Shown here piece by piece: positions 1-10,605 of a DNA stretch of 64,000 nt. Below the pieces are notes generated by a model. That model was not told the DNA's origin, made no database searches, and was given only the letters and a program-made list of their open reading frames with translations. The translations under genes and the position numbers were made by a program. Position 1 is the stretch's first letter. Each line of letters starts with the position of its first letter. The stretch is from Anaeramoeba flamelloides (taxonomy: Eukaryota; Metamonada; Anaeramoebidae), in assembly GCA_027625915.1 (NCBI GenBank), contig JANTQA010000036.1, positions 3,963,501 to 4,027,500 of the forward strand, in the 5' to 3' direction.

Positions 1-248
1 ACCAAAACAAAACAATTTTTAAACCAAAATTGAAATTAAACTCTTCTTTCTATGGGTTGAGAAAATAAATTTCTCATTTTTGTTATTTTCTTCAACTGAA
101 AAAAGATAAAATATAATTACTCTGAACATTCAAGCTACATATGGTTTTCTTCCTGATGTGTATTTGTAATTTTTCAAAGCACTTGATAATAAATAATCTC
201 AAAAAGTTAAATCTCATGTATGGAAATGAGTACCAAATCCCCGATGTC

Positions 249-958
249 TACTGGTATTTGAATTATAAATGGGAATAAATTTTCAATTTCTTTTCCATAT
301 TTTTTTGTCTGAATTGAGTTCTCAAAGAAGTCAGTTGGAATTTGTGGATTTGTTTGATAAAACTACTCTAGTCAAAATAAAGCGTGCAAAAAATTTAATG
401 TGTGTTTCAAAATAAAAAGCGTGTTTTTTTGTTGAAGAAGACCTATACATTAACCAATCAAAGAAACTAACTTTAAACACTAAAAAAATATGGTATTGGT
501 TTCTTAAAGTTCTATTATTTAAAAAGAAATTCTGAAAATGAAAGATCAAATTGCAAAATTTATCTCAAAAAATAGAGTAAATTTTTAAAAAATTTTTATC
601 ATCAAAAAACCAGAAAAATTCAAAAAAAATTGACAATAGTATTAAAATTTTCAACTATATTGCATGAATAATTTATAATTTTACTGAAAATAACCAGACC
701 TTTACTTTCAAAATTGATTTGAACTTAGGTATACTATTTGGTAGTAGATTGGATGTTGCCTTGGTACAAGAAGAAAAAAAAGTACTGATAATATTTTGGA
801 ACACGGATTATAGTCATTGTGCACGCATTATTTTGATCACTGTAAATTTAGAAAACAAATCCACAAATTCCAACAGACTTCTTTGAGAACTTAATTTAGA
901 TAAAAAAATCTGGAAAATGAAGTGAAAATTTTTCCCATTTAAAATTCAAATACCAGTA
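249..958. mobile_element. Non-autonomous DNA element with about 107-bp inverted ends (copy A)
   Basis: The left end (249-355) reads TACTGGTATTTGAATTATAA and the right end (about 852-958) is its reverse complement with few mismatches, including the shared stretch CTCAAAGAAGTC. Both ends abut TA, as expected for a TA target duplication of Tc1/mariner type (inference). The interior (360-740) recurs in inverted orientation at 17640-18110 and 39480-39760. Read on the minus strand it contains a decayed reading frame (331-549) of unknown product. About 710 bp long. Confidence 0.75.
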
Positions 959-1744
959 TTAAAGATTTAATTTTTGGATTGAAAATTTCACTTCAAAAAA
1001 GCAATTAAGCACCGTTTTCCAATCTTAATCTAAACTAAATAAAGTTTTATGCTTTAGAATTTGAAATTGAAATGGTCGTTTTCCAAAAAATTATTCCAAA
1101 AAAAAATAAAAAACCTTCTTATTTTTCGAAAAATTGTGGTATTTCACGACATTTTGTTTTTCAAAACAAATCTATTTAAAATAAATCTCTTATGATCAAA
1201 AAAACAGAGTCTCTAAACTTTTTTAACCTTGTTAAATTCAAATTTTGACAAGTAAATCTTCATTCAATTCCAAATTAATAGATTTTTAATTATGTTTTCG
1301 TCATAATAAGCAAAAAATGTTTCAGTTTATTATCTTTGAATTTTTTTTTTCTTTATTAGTATATTGATCAACAATTCCCATTCAATTTTTAATAATAATA
1401 TAAGAATCAATATTATTAATGGTGTCAATTACTGGAAATTTGAAAAAATAAAAAATACAGAAATTGTAGCGAAAGACATATATAAATATATATTTAAAAG
1501 GAGGAAAAAATAAGTAAAAAAATATTTGAAAATGAGAACTTTTTCTTCAATTTGACAACTAAAACCAATTTTACAATTTTTTTCCAGATTGGTTAAAAAA
1601 AAACACCCTTTTGATATTAAATAAGGAGCTTAAATCAATTTTTGATTCACTTTTTGAGATCATCAACTACATGATCTTTTTCTATGAATCATAAAAAATC
1701 TATTTTTTAAGTCACCCATATTGAAGGACTATGTATAGAAATTT

Positions 1745-2090
1745 TCCGATTTGTATTAAAGGATTTTAGTTCAATTCCATTTGAATCGTGAAGTTAGGAT
1801 CTTCAAAATATTTTCTAATTTGGATCAAAAAATCATTTTATGTCATTTTTTTTTACTGAAAAAGTCACAAAGAAACTTTGAGATACGTGAACTCGAGCAC
1901 CTTGTTAAGGATGGTGAAAATGAAAAAAAAAAATAATCAGGATTTTTTACAAGAAACACTTCTCAACAAACAACTTTAAATCTAAATGATCGTATTGTCA
2001 ATGATTTTTGATGTTTGGTTTACTTTGAATTGCTACATCGTCTCCACAAACCGTCCAACAGTTCCAGCCCGATAGTGAAAATTTATAAGA
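1745..2090. repeat. Direct repeat, copy 1 (partner 3180-3510)
   Basis: Phrases such as GATCTTCAAAATATT, CTAATTTGGATCAAAAAA, TTTGAGATACGT and GTCTCC occur in the same order and spacing at 3180-3510. Copy identity looks moderate. One copy lies before the RCC1 exon and one inside the following intron. The class is unknown. Confidence 0.65.
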
Positions 2091-2484
2091 CATAGAAATT
2101 CGTTGTCTGATTATTAAATTGTGTTTTTTGAAATACAAAATTCAATTTCTCTCTGATCATAAGATCAAAAATTCAACTTCCTTTTACTTCAATCGAGTTA
2201 TTTTTTTTTTTGTAAAAATCTAGATAAAAATTAAATTTTCTCAAGAAATCACAGAAATCACAGAAACTATTTTTCGATCCTTGTTTTTAAATTGTAAAAG
2301 CTGAGATTTTAACAATTTTGGAAATTGAAGAACACACCTATTGAGATTAAAGTATGATATATTGTATTAAAAGAATTAAATTATTCTTGATACTGATTTG
2401 CTTTTTTTTTTTTGGTTTATTTATTCTATATTTATCAAATAAAAATTGTTTTGAAATAATTCCTAATAATTTAAAACAAAAAAG

Positions 2485-2995
2485 TTTCAATTGGCGTCAA
2501 ATCCATCTACGATTCAGAAAAAAGAAGTTCCTGTCCATTCAAATAAGAGAAACGAAGTTACTTTACTATCTGAAAATGTTAAATTGATTTCCAATGGCCT
2601 TTCAAATAGACATACACTGTACATCACAGAGGACAACACTTTATGGTCACAAGGTTGGAACAACTATATGCAATGTGGTGTTGAAAGCACGAAACAAAAA
2701 GTCGAAACACCTACCATAATTAAGTACCTTGACACAAAAAATATAAATAAAATGTGTACTGGCTTTGAGCTTTCTGTGATTATGATTAACAACTCTGAGA
2801 TTTATACAACAGGTTACAATTTGTCGAATGGGCATGATATAAAAGTATCCGCTTTCACAAAGTTAAAATTTTTTAACAATATTCCCATCAAACAAATTTC
2901 TACTGGATCTCGTCATTGCTTAGTTTTGGCAGAAGATAATAAGCTTTATGGTTTTGGGGAAGGGAAGTGTAGTAATTATTTCATATTTAAGATCC

Positions 2996-3034
<39 letters not shown>

Positions 3035-6000
3035 CTTTATAAATTTAAAATTATTTAATCAAATTCAGTCAAAACAAAATTTTCTATTGAGGGAGTAGCA
3101 GCACCATAACAACCACTTGAATTGAAAAATGTGATCGTTTATTAAAAATTATATTGGGGTTCTTAAGGACTACGTTTCGGATTTATCAAATTGTCTCAAG
3201 TCCTTTTAATCCAATATCTGATTTAAAATGTGAAGGAATGATCTTCAAAATATTCTCCAATTTGGATCAAAAAAGCATTTTTTAGATTTTTTTTAAAAAA
3301 TTCTAAAGATATTTTGAGATACGTAAAATCCAATTCCTTATTAAGAAACGTAAAAATGAAATTGAAAAATAATAATGATTTTCGAATTGAAAAAATGACG
3401 ATCAATAAACAACTATAGCTATAAAAGTTCACATTGTCGATGGTTTTTGATCATTGTGTTACTTTAATTGTTCTATTGTCTCCTTAAATCAGATGGATCC
3501 CAACTAAAGAATTGTAGCTTTTTCTTAATTTTTTTCATTTGGATTTTTTAAGATCGCCACAATAATTTGTTTTAATAAAGAGTTCGAAATCTTTTCACAA
3601 GTATTGATCAAATGAAATAGGTTACTTTATTAATTTTTAATTTAGAACTTTATAGAGAGGTTACGTTTCAAAAGTACTGAGTTTTTAAGGATCTGAATTT
3701 TTTTTCGAATTTTTCTTTTGAGTTAAAATTACTTTGCTTTTTTTAGATTTTATTTTTTTTATTTTGCAAGTTTCCCAAATATTGCTTTTGCAAAATCCCA
3801 ATACATGTTACTGATTTTACAACAAAAAACCGTCCAATAAACGACTCAGCAGATTGCATGGAAAGTTCAATTTGGTTCACTTTGATTGGTTACAAATTGC
3901 ATCAGTTGGATTCAGTTAAGTTCTCTACAGTTGCATAAGTCCAGTTCGATTCGTTTTAGATCTGATCTTGAACAAGTTTGGTTAGGTTAGTCATAATCAA
4001 GTCTACCAATTCTTATAATGATTTTTTATTCCTTTTTCCTTTCCCCCCCCCAAAAAAAAAAAATACCTAAAAAAAACAAAAAGACGAGAAACCTAAGGAA
4101 CTTAAACAACTTAAAAAGGTTAATTTAGAAAAGATAAATTTAAAAAAGGTAAAAAGTAGAAAAAATAAAAAAATTTATTATTATTTAGAACTTTTAAACT
4201 AATATTAGATTGATTTAAAAACTTTATAAAAAGATTTTTTACTTGACTTGAACATAAAAATGCAACAAAATCTATCTGAATTAGAAAATAATAACCTTTG
4301 TTTTTATTTTTTCAGTTTCTCTTCTTTGAAATTCATCATTTCGTAAATTTTAAAAAATATCCACCTTGAATTCATATTCATTATTCTCTTAAACCTTTAA
4401 AATAGTAATTTTAGATTTTGATTTCAATTCCGATTTATTTAAATAATTACCTTTATTATTGGAAATTGTGAGGTAATATAAATAGTAGAAAAATTACAAA
4501 TCATGTAATTAGTCTTAATATCGGTATTAAAGAATTAATTTGAATTTCATATTTAATAAATTTTCAAAAAAATTGAAACAATATTTTAGAATTACAAAAA
4601 TAATAATTTCATCAATACAAAAATCTTTTAAAAAAAAAATTGAATTAATTTTGAAAAAGGAATCAAAAAGAAATGAATTAAACCAATGAAGAGATCAAAG
4701 GGTAAATTTTATTTATGTTTTGATACTTTGTTGTTGCATTGTTGAACATTTACCTTGAAAATACTTATCAATTTAAGGAATAATCATTAACTCTTAACTT
4801 AATACCATTTTAAATATGACTAACAATAAAATTACCCAGAATACTACAAACCATTAAATGAATTCAATATTTTTTTAATTCTCTCCAGTTAAATCATTTT
4901 CTTGATTCAATCATTGATTAAAAATTAACATTTTAAATTCCAAAGTTTTTCACAAAAAAGTCTGAACATAATATGATAGATCGAAAGATTGTTTATCATC
5001 TCTTTTTTTTTTTTTTGTTTTTTTATTTTTTTTTTTTTAATCTAACCAATATTATTTCTTTGAAATTTTAGAATAAATTCAATTATCGTAAGATTCTAAT
5101 ACTGTAAGTCAACAAATTTCACTTTTTTATTAATTTTCAAATAAATCTATTAAACCTTATTATTTATTTATTTCTAAATTGTGGTTTTATTTTATTTTGA
5201 GTATTTAAAAGACCTTCTTAAAAATAATTTATTTATTTTTTTTTGAAACATAAAATAAAATGCCACAAATAGAATGTTGAGATAGGAATAAAATTTAAGC
5301 CATTTAACATTTATCAAAGTAAATAAAAAAAAATCAACTTTGCATTCTAATTTTGTATGTTATTTTAAATGTGAAATTAAAATTTATAAATTGTTTTTCA
5401 ATAAGCACTTTAAATACTAAAAAGCAAATAGGTATCATTCAAAGCAAAAAATTTGGTTATATGATCTTTGAAATTTATAAAAAGTGAAAATTTTAACTTT
5501 ATGGTTTCTGTCACCTTAGTTCTTATTAGGAATTTTTTTACATCTAATAATAATAAAATGAAAAATTGAAATGGATCTTATATCTTGAAAAAATTCAATT
5601 TTTTATAAATACAGTTGAAAAAAGAGTTATAATAAATTAAAAATATAAAAATAAAAATAAAAATAAAGAATAACATTCAGGGATATTCAACGTAAAAACT
5701 TAGTTTGTAACAAGTTTTTTTTCAAATAACAACCAAAGAAGTCGAAGGATTCTCAATTTCAACAAAAATTCTTAGAATTCCAATTACAAAAAAATCACAA
5801 AAAAAAAGTTGAAAAGAATTCTGAATTCCAAAAAATCAAATTGCTTGAAAAAATTACTTTTTTCTTTTTTTATATTTCCAAAAGGTTAAATTTTTTCAAT
5901 TTAAAACAAATTATTTTCTTTAAGGAAACAATGTATTTAATTCGATTTGATCTAATTTGTGGTTATTTTGAAACATCTCTAACTTTTACAAAGTAATGAT

Positions 6001-7288
6001 TAGGTAGCATTTTTTTGATAAAATAACTCATTTGAAAAATGAAAAAAATAAAAAAAAATTATAAAAATTTTGAAAAGTTCCAAATAGCTATACTTAAAAA
6101 CGAACAAAATTGTTTTTAAAATTCTAATTTACAGCCATTCAAATTGGAAATTGAGTGTTTCTCAAATTACTTGTTTTTTCTTAAAATGTCATCTTTTTTG
6201 ATTGTTGATTTTTGGAGATCGATCACACTTCACATACAGTTAGTTTTTAATTGGTATTAGGAACTAATAAAGATTACAAAATTTTTTTTTTAGTCCATTT
6301 CAGAAAATGTTTTTTTTAACAGTAATGACTAGACCCTTAAAATCAATTTTTTCCTTTTTAATAAAAATAATTTTTTTTTGTCAGAAATCTCGTAATCTAT
6401 ATATTCCTATCTATCTATCTATCTATATCTATACATACCCCTTCATACATTCTACGTTATTCATTTTAATACAAAATAAAAATAGGTCTTCCATTTCACA
6501 ATTCACCAAGGGAAATTGAACTTCCAGAATATGATTTTGACCAAGAACTAGCAATTGGATCTTGTTGTTATTCTATATTTATCTACACCACTCAAAACAC
6601 AGGTGTAATAAAGGATTTCCAAAATTTATATGAATCCCAAGAATTCACTGATTATCAAATTAATGAAGTAAAAGTGCATAAATCTATTCTTGAATTTAGA
6701 CTTGATATTAAAATAGAAAAAGCACAAGAAATATTAAAACAATATACAAAAAAAGAATTAGATATTTTTTTGAGATGGGTTTATTTTGATAAGATCATTG
6801 ATAAGGAATTGATTCTATCCATTTGTGACAAATTTGGAATTAGTTCACCAAATGAAAAAAATTTGAAAAATGATTTAATTAAATTATATAAAGATGAAGA
6901 TTCAAAAAATTTCAATGTTTTAGTCAAAGATGAGGATTATGATGATGAAGATGATGAAGATGATGAAGATGAACAAAGTGGATTTGAAGAAATACCTGTT
7001 CATAAATTCATTTTATTAGCTAGAAGTGGATTGTTTAGAGAAATGTTTAAAAATATCAATGAAAATGAAAAAAATATTAAAAAAATTACAGATTATTCAA
7101 AAAAATCAATTGAAAGTTTAGAGATTTTATTCAAATATTTCTATACTAATACAATCGAATTAACAGCAGATGACGACCCTATTTTAATAGTTGAAGAGTT
7201 ATCTGATGCGACTGAATACTACCAATTAGCTAAATTTTGCAACTTAAACGGTGAATTAAAAAAAATTCAAAGTCAATTTAAGATATAA
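2485..7288 (+). CDS. RCC1-repeat and BTB-domain protein, 5' end missing
   Basis: Two exons are visible: about 2485-2971 and 6486-7288. The donor GTAATT at 2972 and the acceptor AATAG ending at 6485 agree in phase (one base plus two), giving 429 residues. Exon 1 has no ATG; its frame is open only from 2470, so an upstream exon is missing. It encodes about two and a half RCC1 blade repeats (motifs NRHTLYI, DNTLWSQG, GSRHCLVLAEDNKLYGFG). Exon 2 finishes the last blade (IELPEYDFDQELAIGSC), then shows a weak BTB-like segment (FTDYQINEVKVHKSIL). A second BTB domain (VHKFILLARSGLF, LEILFKYFYTNTIEL) is interrupted by an acidic Asp/Glu run at about 6930-6975. Proteins of this type are commonly Cullin-3 adaptors or scaffold proteins; the partner here is unknown. 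The 3.5-kb intron is repeat-rich. Confidence 0.8.
3180..3510. repeat. Direct repeat, copy 2 (partner 1745-2090)
   Basis: Same order of phrases as the copy at 1745-2090: GATCTTCAAAATATT, CCAATTTGGATCAAAAAA, TTTTGAGATACGT, CTATTGTCTCC. On the minus strand a 69-codon decayed frame runs through it (3223-3432). I recognise no product. Confidence 0.65.
3700..4065. repeat. Dispersed repeat, copy 1 (inverted partner 59135-59490)
   Basis: The reverse complement of 59135-59490 shares long phrases with this stretch, including CAAAATCCCAATACATGTTA, CTCTACAGTTGCATAAGTCC and the end block TTATTCCTTTT followed by a C run (4043-4051). These two copies carry two of the rare G/C homopolymers in the window. 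No coding frame stands out. Confidence 0.75.
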
Positions 7289-8659
7289 TGGTATTTATTG
7301 TTCTTTTATTCTATTTTTGATTTATTCTTTATTTTTTTTTTTTTACATTCAATAATTGCATCCTAAATGAAAAAAAAAATTAAAAACTAATTATTTTTTT
7401 CATTTTTATTCTATTCATTTGAAATAGGGTTATATCAAATTAAATTAAATTATCTATTTTTTCAATAATTCTTATTTGTCTTATCCTCTTTTTTTCACTA
7501 TCTAATATTTTTTTTTTTTTTTAAGAAAAAAGAGCTCTTTAAGGTACTAGTATTTTTTAATAATAAATGAAAATCTTCTTCAAATCTTATATTTTTTTTT
7601 CAATGTAATTTGTTTATGGGCTGTATGAAATGGATGAGTTAACCTCATTCTAAGAGATTTATTAAATATGGATCTATTTTTTGATTTAAAATTTACATGT
7701 TTTGAATATAAAACGAAAAAAAGTAAAAATTTATTTTTACTACCAATTAAGTTAATTTTTGAAAACGAGTGAATTATATTTTTTGTTTTATGTTGGAATA
7801 GATTTGATTTTAAAAGCGAATTTTTAATTTTGTTATTATTTTTAATTATAAATATTCCAATTCAAATCCCAGTCAATAAAACTATTTGATTGGCAGATGA
7901 TTAAATAAATTAAAGTTTATTGAAATTTCAAAAAACTCTCATTGAAATCTCGATCTATTAATCAAAATTTTTTTTATTTTTTAAAGGTTTGAAAAAGGTT
8001 AAATTGTCGTTTTAAAAAAATGAAAAAAAAAATAGTTAAAATTTTTTAAAAAGATTATTTGGCCTTACTCATTAGAATATTTTTAAGAACTCAAATTATA
8101 TATGGAATAAAAATACTGAAATTGAATTTTTTTGGCAAAATAAACTACTTTTACCATAATATATATAAAAATTTTTTCAAATACTTTAAATTATAATCTA
8201 AAGTTTTTTTTTTTTTTGTTTTTGAATATCAATTAGAAAATCATAATTTGTTTTCAAATTCCTTGATAAATGGAACAAAAGAATAAGTAAAACAATAAAA
8301 AAACAATAAAGAGGGTGGTTTTTTTGATATTTGTTTTGTACAATTAAGACAAATTCAAGAAATCCTTTTTAATGAAGAAATGTTTGGTAAAGTAAAAAAT
8401 TATAAAATCGAAGATTGAACTTGGAAACAAACAAGAGTATCAATTTAAAAGGTCTTTCTATTGGGCTTTTGAAATATTACTGAACATACCCAAAAATCAA
8501 AAATACTTGAAATTTTTTTAACTACTTAATAACACATTTTGAAGAACTTTGAAAAAACCCGGGTATTAAGAAATAAATATTTAAGATAAAATAATATTTT
8601 ACAAGAACCTAAAATATTTTTTTTAAATTTTGTTCGTTAAACCCACTGAATATTTTTTG

Positions 8660-8880
8660 CTTCTTTATGGTATATTAGAGTATTTTAGAGTATATTAGGG
8701 TATGTTTGAGTCTCCTATGGCTTTTTTACTGTAGTTTTGGGTTGTGTATGGGTATGTCAGGGTACCTTTGATATGTGTTGTGTTTGTATGTTTTTATTAA
8801 ACCAATTTCTCTTCCTGGATTGTAAGTTAAATGGGGTTTGGGTTGGGTAAGGTACTTGTATGCTCGATTGGATATTACTC
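8660..8880 (+). repeat. G/T-rich patch with degenerate 10-bp tandem units
   Basis: At about 8670-8710 there are four or more units of the form GTATATTAGA, GTATTTTAGA, GTATATTAGG, GTATGTTTGA. G/T-rich, C-poor text follows (GGGTTGTGTATGGGTATG; GGGGTTTGGGTTGGGTAAGG). This is the strongest strand bias in an otherwise A+T-only neighbourhood. The function is unknown. Confidence 0.6.
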
Positions 8881-9774
8881 AATTTTTTTTGGATTACTTT
8901 ATGAAGACAAAATGTCTTACTTCAAAATTGTCAATAATGATATCCAATAAGGAATTTTCTTTAGAAAGAAAATTTCTATAAGTTGTTAATATCATTTAAA
9001 AATAATCAGAAATATTATAGACAACCACGTTACCAAACCCTTTCACACAAAAAGAGTTGAATATTATTTGAAATTTTATATTTTTTCCTAAAGTTAAATT
9101 TTCAACCAAAAAAAAAAAAAAAAAACAATTCTACAATAAAATTCCATTTTTAAGATTAAATCAATTATATTGGAACCTTAGTTTCTTAGAAGAGGTTCAA
9201 AAGGTGTTTTTTAGTCGTTAAAAAAAATTGAGTTTTTTCGATTTTCTGGTATTTTCAGGAATATTTGATATAACCTCTTTTTTTTGACAGTTTGAAACTA
9301 TTTTCATTAATTAATAATCGTGAAATCTATGATTTTACGCTTATATTTTGGAAAGGGAATTTAAGGAAGGGTAACTAGGGTGTAATATACACTTCTTCAA
9401 TAATAAAAAAAAACATAAAAAAAGAACCTCATTTTTTATTTGTGGTATTCTGATACAAGGCGATTTTGAAATCAAAATCTATATTTTTTTATTTATTTGT
9501 TTTTTTTTCAAACCACGCATATCATTGAATTCTAAAACGTGTTGACATTACTCTAATGACATTGATGAATTTTTTTATTTTAACAAGATATACAATGAGT
9601 TTTTTTTTCTTAAATATTTATCAACAACAATAATGAAAATTATCTGAACAAACAAATGTAGAATTATTGGGATTTTGTTGATAAATTAGATTTGTCAAAA
9701 GTTTTTATATAAAGTATTTCTTAAAAAATGGTGTATTATTTTTATACACTTCATAAAAAAACTTCTTTTTAAAA

Positions 9775-10310
9775 TTCGTATCTATTCCTAAGTTCGCAAT
9801 ATCAAATTAAGAGTGAAATATTAATACTAATTGAATCAAAACCTAATGTATTTATTTCAAAATATGTTGGATGAAATATTTCCAAAAAAATGAAAAAAAA
9901 AATAAGCACTTTTTTTTTGGAAAAAACAATGAAGGACCAATTTCAATAAAAAACTTGAAATATGGAAAGGGTAAAAATGATTTTTTAAATAACAAAACCA
10001 AGTTATATATTTTTCATTCTATTGGAAAATTTTTCGAGATTAAAGAAGTTACGAAAACAATTTTTTTGATCAAAAAAAAAATATAAAATCAACCATTTTT
10101 CACACCTGGAAAAATATCAGATACAATCTAGATCAGAAAATTTATATAGATTTTGTTAGATGTAAATATATACTATCAAACAAATTGAATTATTATCAAG
10201 AATCAATAAATGGTTGTGAATAATTTTGTATATTTAAATAGTTTTCTGAGGATTGAGCTTAATAAAGAATTTTAAAATAAATATGCCTCACTTTTTTAAA
10301 AATATTTTAT
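9775..10310. repeat. 540-bp direct repeat, copy 1 (partner 12185-12722)
   Basis: It shares ordered blocks with 12185-12722: AAATTAAGAGTGAAATATTA, ATTTCCAAAAAAATGAAAAA, AAGCACTTTTTTTTTGG, GACCAATTTCAATAAAAAA and GATCAGAAA. A 71-codon frame (9871-10086) includes PISIKNLKYGKG and NDFLNNKT, echoed at the peptide level in the partner. This suggests that both descend from an element that once encoded protein. The family is not recognised. Confidence 0.7.
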
Positions 10311-10605
10311 ATATTTGAAGCTTGTGTAATGACAAAAAGGTAAAGTGTTAAGGATAATTGTGTTGAATTCACATAAACCAAAAACAAAACAATTTCTGGA
10401 TATTTATTTCAAACAAGAATTATTAACCAAAATTTCAAATTGCTAAATATTATTTGAAAAATTAAAATCTAAAAAAAAAAAAAAGAAAGGAAGAAAGAAA
10501 AGACAAAATAAGCGAAAGATTGATAATTAAAATAAAACAAAAGAAAGTAACACGTCAAAAAAAATGTGTAATATGGCAGGACAGAAGAAGAAACCGATTA
10601 ACTGT

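Larger units (their letters stand above)
1..2484. other. Left-edge non-coding stretch with repeats
   Basis: No convincing exon is visible here. The stretch holds a complete inverted-repeat element (249-958) and the first copy of a roughly 330-bp direct repeat (about 1745-2090). A short run of the 9-bp unit GAAATCACA lies near 2245-2270. The missing first exon of the RCC1-BTB gene should lie here or off the left edge. I could not find it. Confidence 0.6.
2972..6485 (+). other. Intron of the RCC1-BTB gene
   Basis: This 3514-nt intron begins GTAATT and ends ATAG. Near its start is a run of about 30 T (3000-3030). It contains the second copy of a 330-bp direct repeat (3180-3510), a dispersed repeat shared with 59135-59490 (3700-4065), and a CTAT tetranucleotide run just before the acceptor (6408-6430). 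No coding sequence was recognised inside it. Confidence 0.75.
7289..10605. other. Intergenic stretch between RCC1-BTB and G3PDH
   Basis: The two genes are convergent, so this holds two 3' ends. It contains a G/T-rich patch with 10-bp periodicity (8660-8880) and the first copy of a 540-bp direct repeat (9775-10310). The rest is AT-rich sequence with homopolymer tracts in which I see no gene. Confidence 0.6.

Noticed and set aside
331-549. 72-codon minus-strand frame inside element A
   Set aside because: It lies within a non-autonomous element and related copies do not keep it open. Described as element interior, not as a gene.
2354-2587. 77-codon frame with a hydrophobic segment starting at ATG
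   Set aside because: It overlaps the RCC1 exon in another frame and its hydrophobic part is a poly-T tract. More likely intron or upstream sequence.
8660-8880. Telomere or subtelomere
   Set aside because: Units are degenerate and few, and single-copy genes lie on both sides. Kept only as a G/T-rich oddity.
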